In this document: positions 62,662 through 64,000 of the stretch, piece by piece | How positions within the stretch are numbered: the first letter of the stretch is position 1 | How the letters are laid out: each line of letters begins with the position of its first letter | NCBI RefSeq assembly: GCF_021560175.1 | Contig: NZ_CP091110.1 | Location: forward strand, 1,540,001 to 1,604,000 | DNA: 64,000 bases | Direction: 5' to 3' | Origin: Neobacillus drentensis | Lineage (GTDB): Bacteria; Bacillota; Bacilli; Bacillales; Cytobacillaceae | Translations under genes and position numbers: made by a program | The notes under the pieces: model-generated | Database searches by the model: none | What the model was told of the DNA's origin: nothing | Seen by the model: only the letters and a program-made list of their open reading frames with translations

Positions 62662-63993
62662 CTAAGAAACCGATTTTTGGTGGAGTGGGGATGCTAGTTG
62701 AACTAGCTTTTTAATCTCAATGAATAAAATATGATGTTCTTCCATTTCCTTAATTTTAAATAAGTAGCCGTCATATTCTATGAAGTCATCCATTGTAGCA
62801 TCAAATTTCTCTGACAAGAACCAGCCGCCAATCGTATCTAAATCTTTATTTGAGATGGAAGTGCCTAAAATATCGTTTACTGTTTCAATTAGTACTTTAC
62901 CACTGACAATATAGTGCTCATTGGCTAATTTACGTACATCAGGAACCTCGTCACTATCAAATTCATCTCGAATATCACCGACAATCTCTTCGACAATATC
63001 TTCTACTGTCACCAGGCCAGATGTACCTCCAAACTCATCAATAAGGATCGCCATATGGGTCCTATCCTTTTGCATTTTTAATAATAAGTGTTGAATAGGA
63101 ATGGTTTCAATAACAGAGATGACCGGTTTAATGAAATAGGATAGAGGTTTTTTCTCTGCCCAGTTCGTATCCAATTTAGTAGTTAAAATATCCTTGATAT
63201 TAATTATCCCAATTATATTATCTTTATCCCCATTCATGACAGGGTAGCGTGTATATTTTTGTTCCTTAATTAACGAGAGAATGTCATCACGATGATCATC
63301 GACAGATATACTAACCATTTCTGTTCTAGGTACCATAATTTCTTTGGCAATCCGATTATTAAAATCAAATACATTCGTAACATAGGTTAATTCCGATTCA
63401 TTAATTTCTCCGCTTTGATAACTTTCTGAAAGAATAATTCTCAATTCTTCCTCTGTGTGTGCTAACTCATTTTCAGACACAGGTTTTAAACCGAATAAGC
63501 CAACCAATAATCTAGACGAAGTATTTAATATCCAAATGAACGGATAAAATATTTTATAAAACCAGATCAACGGATTAGCAAAGAGAAGCGTAATGGTTTC
63601 TGATTTTTGAATGGCAAAAGATTTCGGAGCTAATTCGCCCACGACTACATTGATAAAGGTAACAAGAATAAATGCTAACACGATAGATAAGAGATGTGTT
63701 ACAGCACTATTTATGTGTAGTAAGGTAAGGAGTGGATGTAACAACTTAGAAACGGTTGGCTCTCCTAGCCATCCAAGTCCCAGTGCTGTGACCGTTATTC
63801 CGAGCTGACAAGCAGATAGATATTCATCTAAATGGGTAACGACTTGTTTAGCAGCTCTGGCTCCTTTTTTTCCTTCATTTAAAAGTTGATCAATACGTGT
63901 GCCTCGTACTTTAACAATTGCAAACTCTACAGCCACAAAGAAGGCTGTAAGGGCAATAAAAATGGCGATGATGATCAGGTTAACTATTTCCAA
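62662..63993 (-). CDS. CNNM/CBS/CorC_HlyC membrane protein (hemolysin-like family)
   Basis: This 443-residue protein has an N-terminal CNNM membrane domain (about 1-190, four hydrophobic segments, [15 protein letters not shown]). A CBS pair follows (about 205-335; [70 protein letters not shown]), then a C-terminal CorC_HlyC domain. The family is linked to divalent cation or Mg homeostasis rather than haemolysis. The TTG at 63991-63993 fits the expected start, but the frame stays open to the window edge, so the true start could lie upstream. It has no functional link to the sugar genes and marks the end of that region. Confidence 0.88.
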   Translation of the reverse strand: MEIVNLIIIAIFIALTAFFVAVEFAIVKVRGTRIDQLLNEGKKGARAAKQVVTHLDEYLSACQLGITVTALGLGWLGEPTVSKLLHPLLTLLHINSAVTHLLSIVLAFILVTFINVVVGELAPKSFAIQKSETITLLFANPLIWFYKIFYPFIWILNTSSRLLVGLFGLKPVSENELAHTEEELRIILSESYQSGEINESELTYVTNVFDFNNRIAKEIMVPRTEMVSISVDDHRDDILSLIKEQKYTRYPVMNGDKDNIIGIINIKDILTTKLDTNWAEKKPLSYFIKPVISVIETIPIQHLLLKMQKDRTHMAILIDEFGGTSGLVTVEDIVEEIVGDIRDEFDSDEVPDVRKLANEHYIVSGKVLIETVNDILGTSISNKDLDTIGGWFLSEKFDATMDDFIEYDGYLFKIKEMEEHHILFIEIKKLVQLASPLHQKSVS

Positions 63994-64000
63994 ATGTATA

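Overview
The window looks like a chromosomal segment of a low-GC Bacillota organism, most likely a Bacillaceae member related to Bacillus or Neobacillus. The reasons are AT-rich DNA, strong GGAGG-type ribosome binding sites, TTG and GTG starts, cre-like catabolite sites, LplA/LplB-type sugar ABC transporters, and four YesM/YesN-type two-component systems. The genus is an inference. I saw no rRNA, tRNA, insertion sequence, phage gene or CRISPR array. Almost the whole window is a plant-glycan utilisation region, in which each block carries its own sensor, importer and cytosolic glycosidases.

Block 1 (1-16940). The tail of a galactonate dehydratase gene is followed by a YesM/YesN pair, an LplA-like lipoprotein with two permeases, a YesL-like membrane protein and four enzymes without signal peptides: a DUF5060/DUF4038/DUF5605 glycosidase, an esterase, a GH78 alpha-L-rhamnosidase and a GH3 beta-glycosidase. 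Two copies of a 22-bp-phased direct repeat sit at the same distance from a -10 box, one before the lipoprotein gene and one before the permease genes. I read them as operators of the YesN-like regulator. Three of the four enzymes share a small helical module.

Block 2 (16947-24755). A LacI-family repressor is divergent from an operon for a fucose-isomerase-like protein, a split transketolase, an FGGY kinase and a GH140-type apiosidase. Together these make a plausible complete route from D-apiosides through D-apiose, D-apulose and D-apulose 4-phosphate into the pentose phosphate pool. A perfect palindrome lies just downstream of a good sigma-A promoter, and three tandem half-sites lie in the repressor's own upstream region.

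Block 3 (24863-40550). A second lipoprotein/permease set faces a second YesM/YesN pair on the minus strand. Divergent from that pair are a second YesL-like protein, a GH78 rhamnosidase, a GH78-like protein with an altered catalytic motif and a large secreted GH3 protein with extra domains.

Block 4 (40688-51664). A third YesM/YesN pair is followed by two paralogous binding lipoproteins, two permeases and a divergent GH78-like enzyme. None of the three ABC importers has an ATPase gene here, so they probably share an MsmX-type ATPase encoded elsewhere.

Block 5 (51732-62643). Rhamnulose-1-phosphate aldolase and lactaldehyde reductase come first. A three-component sensor (sugar-binding lipoprotein, YesM-like kinase, YesN-like regulator), rhamnose mutarotase and an MFS transporter follow. 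Rhamnose isomerase and rhamnulokinase are not in the window. An AraC-type regulator, an aldo/keto reductase and a convergent CNNM/CBS/CorC_HlyC membrane protein close the window. Overall the region would import rhamnose- and apiose-containing oligosaccharides or plant glycosides, cut them mainly inside the cell, and feed the released sugars into central metabolism.
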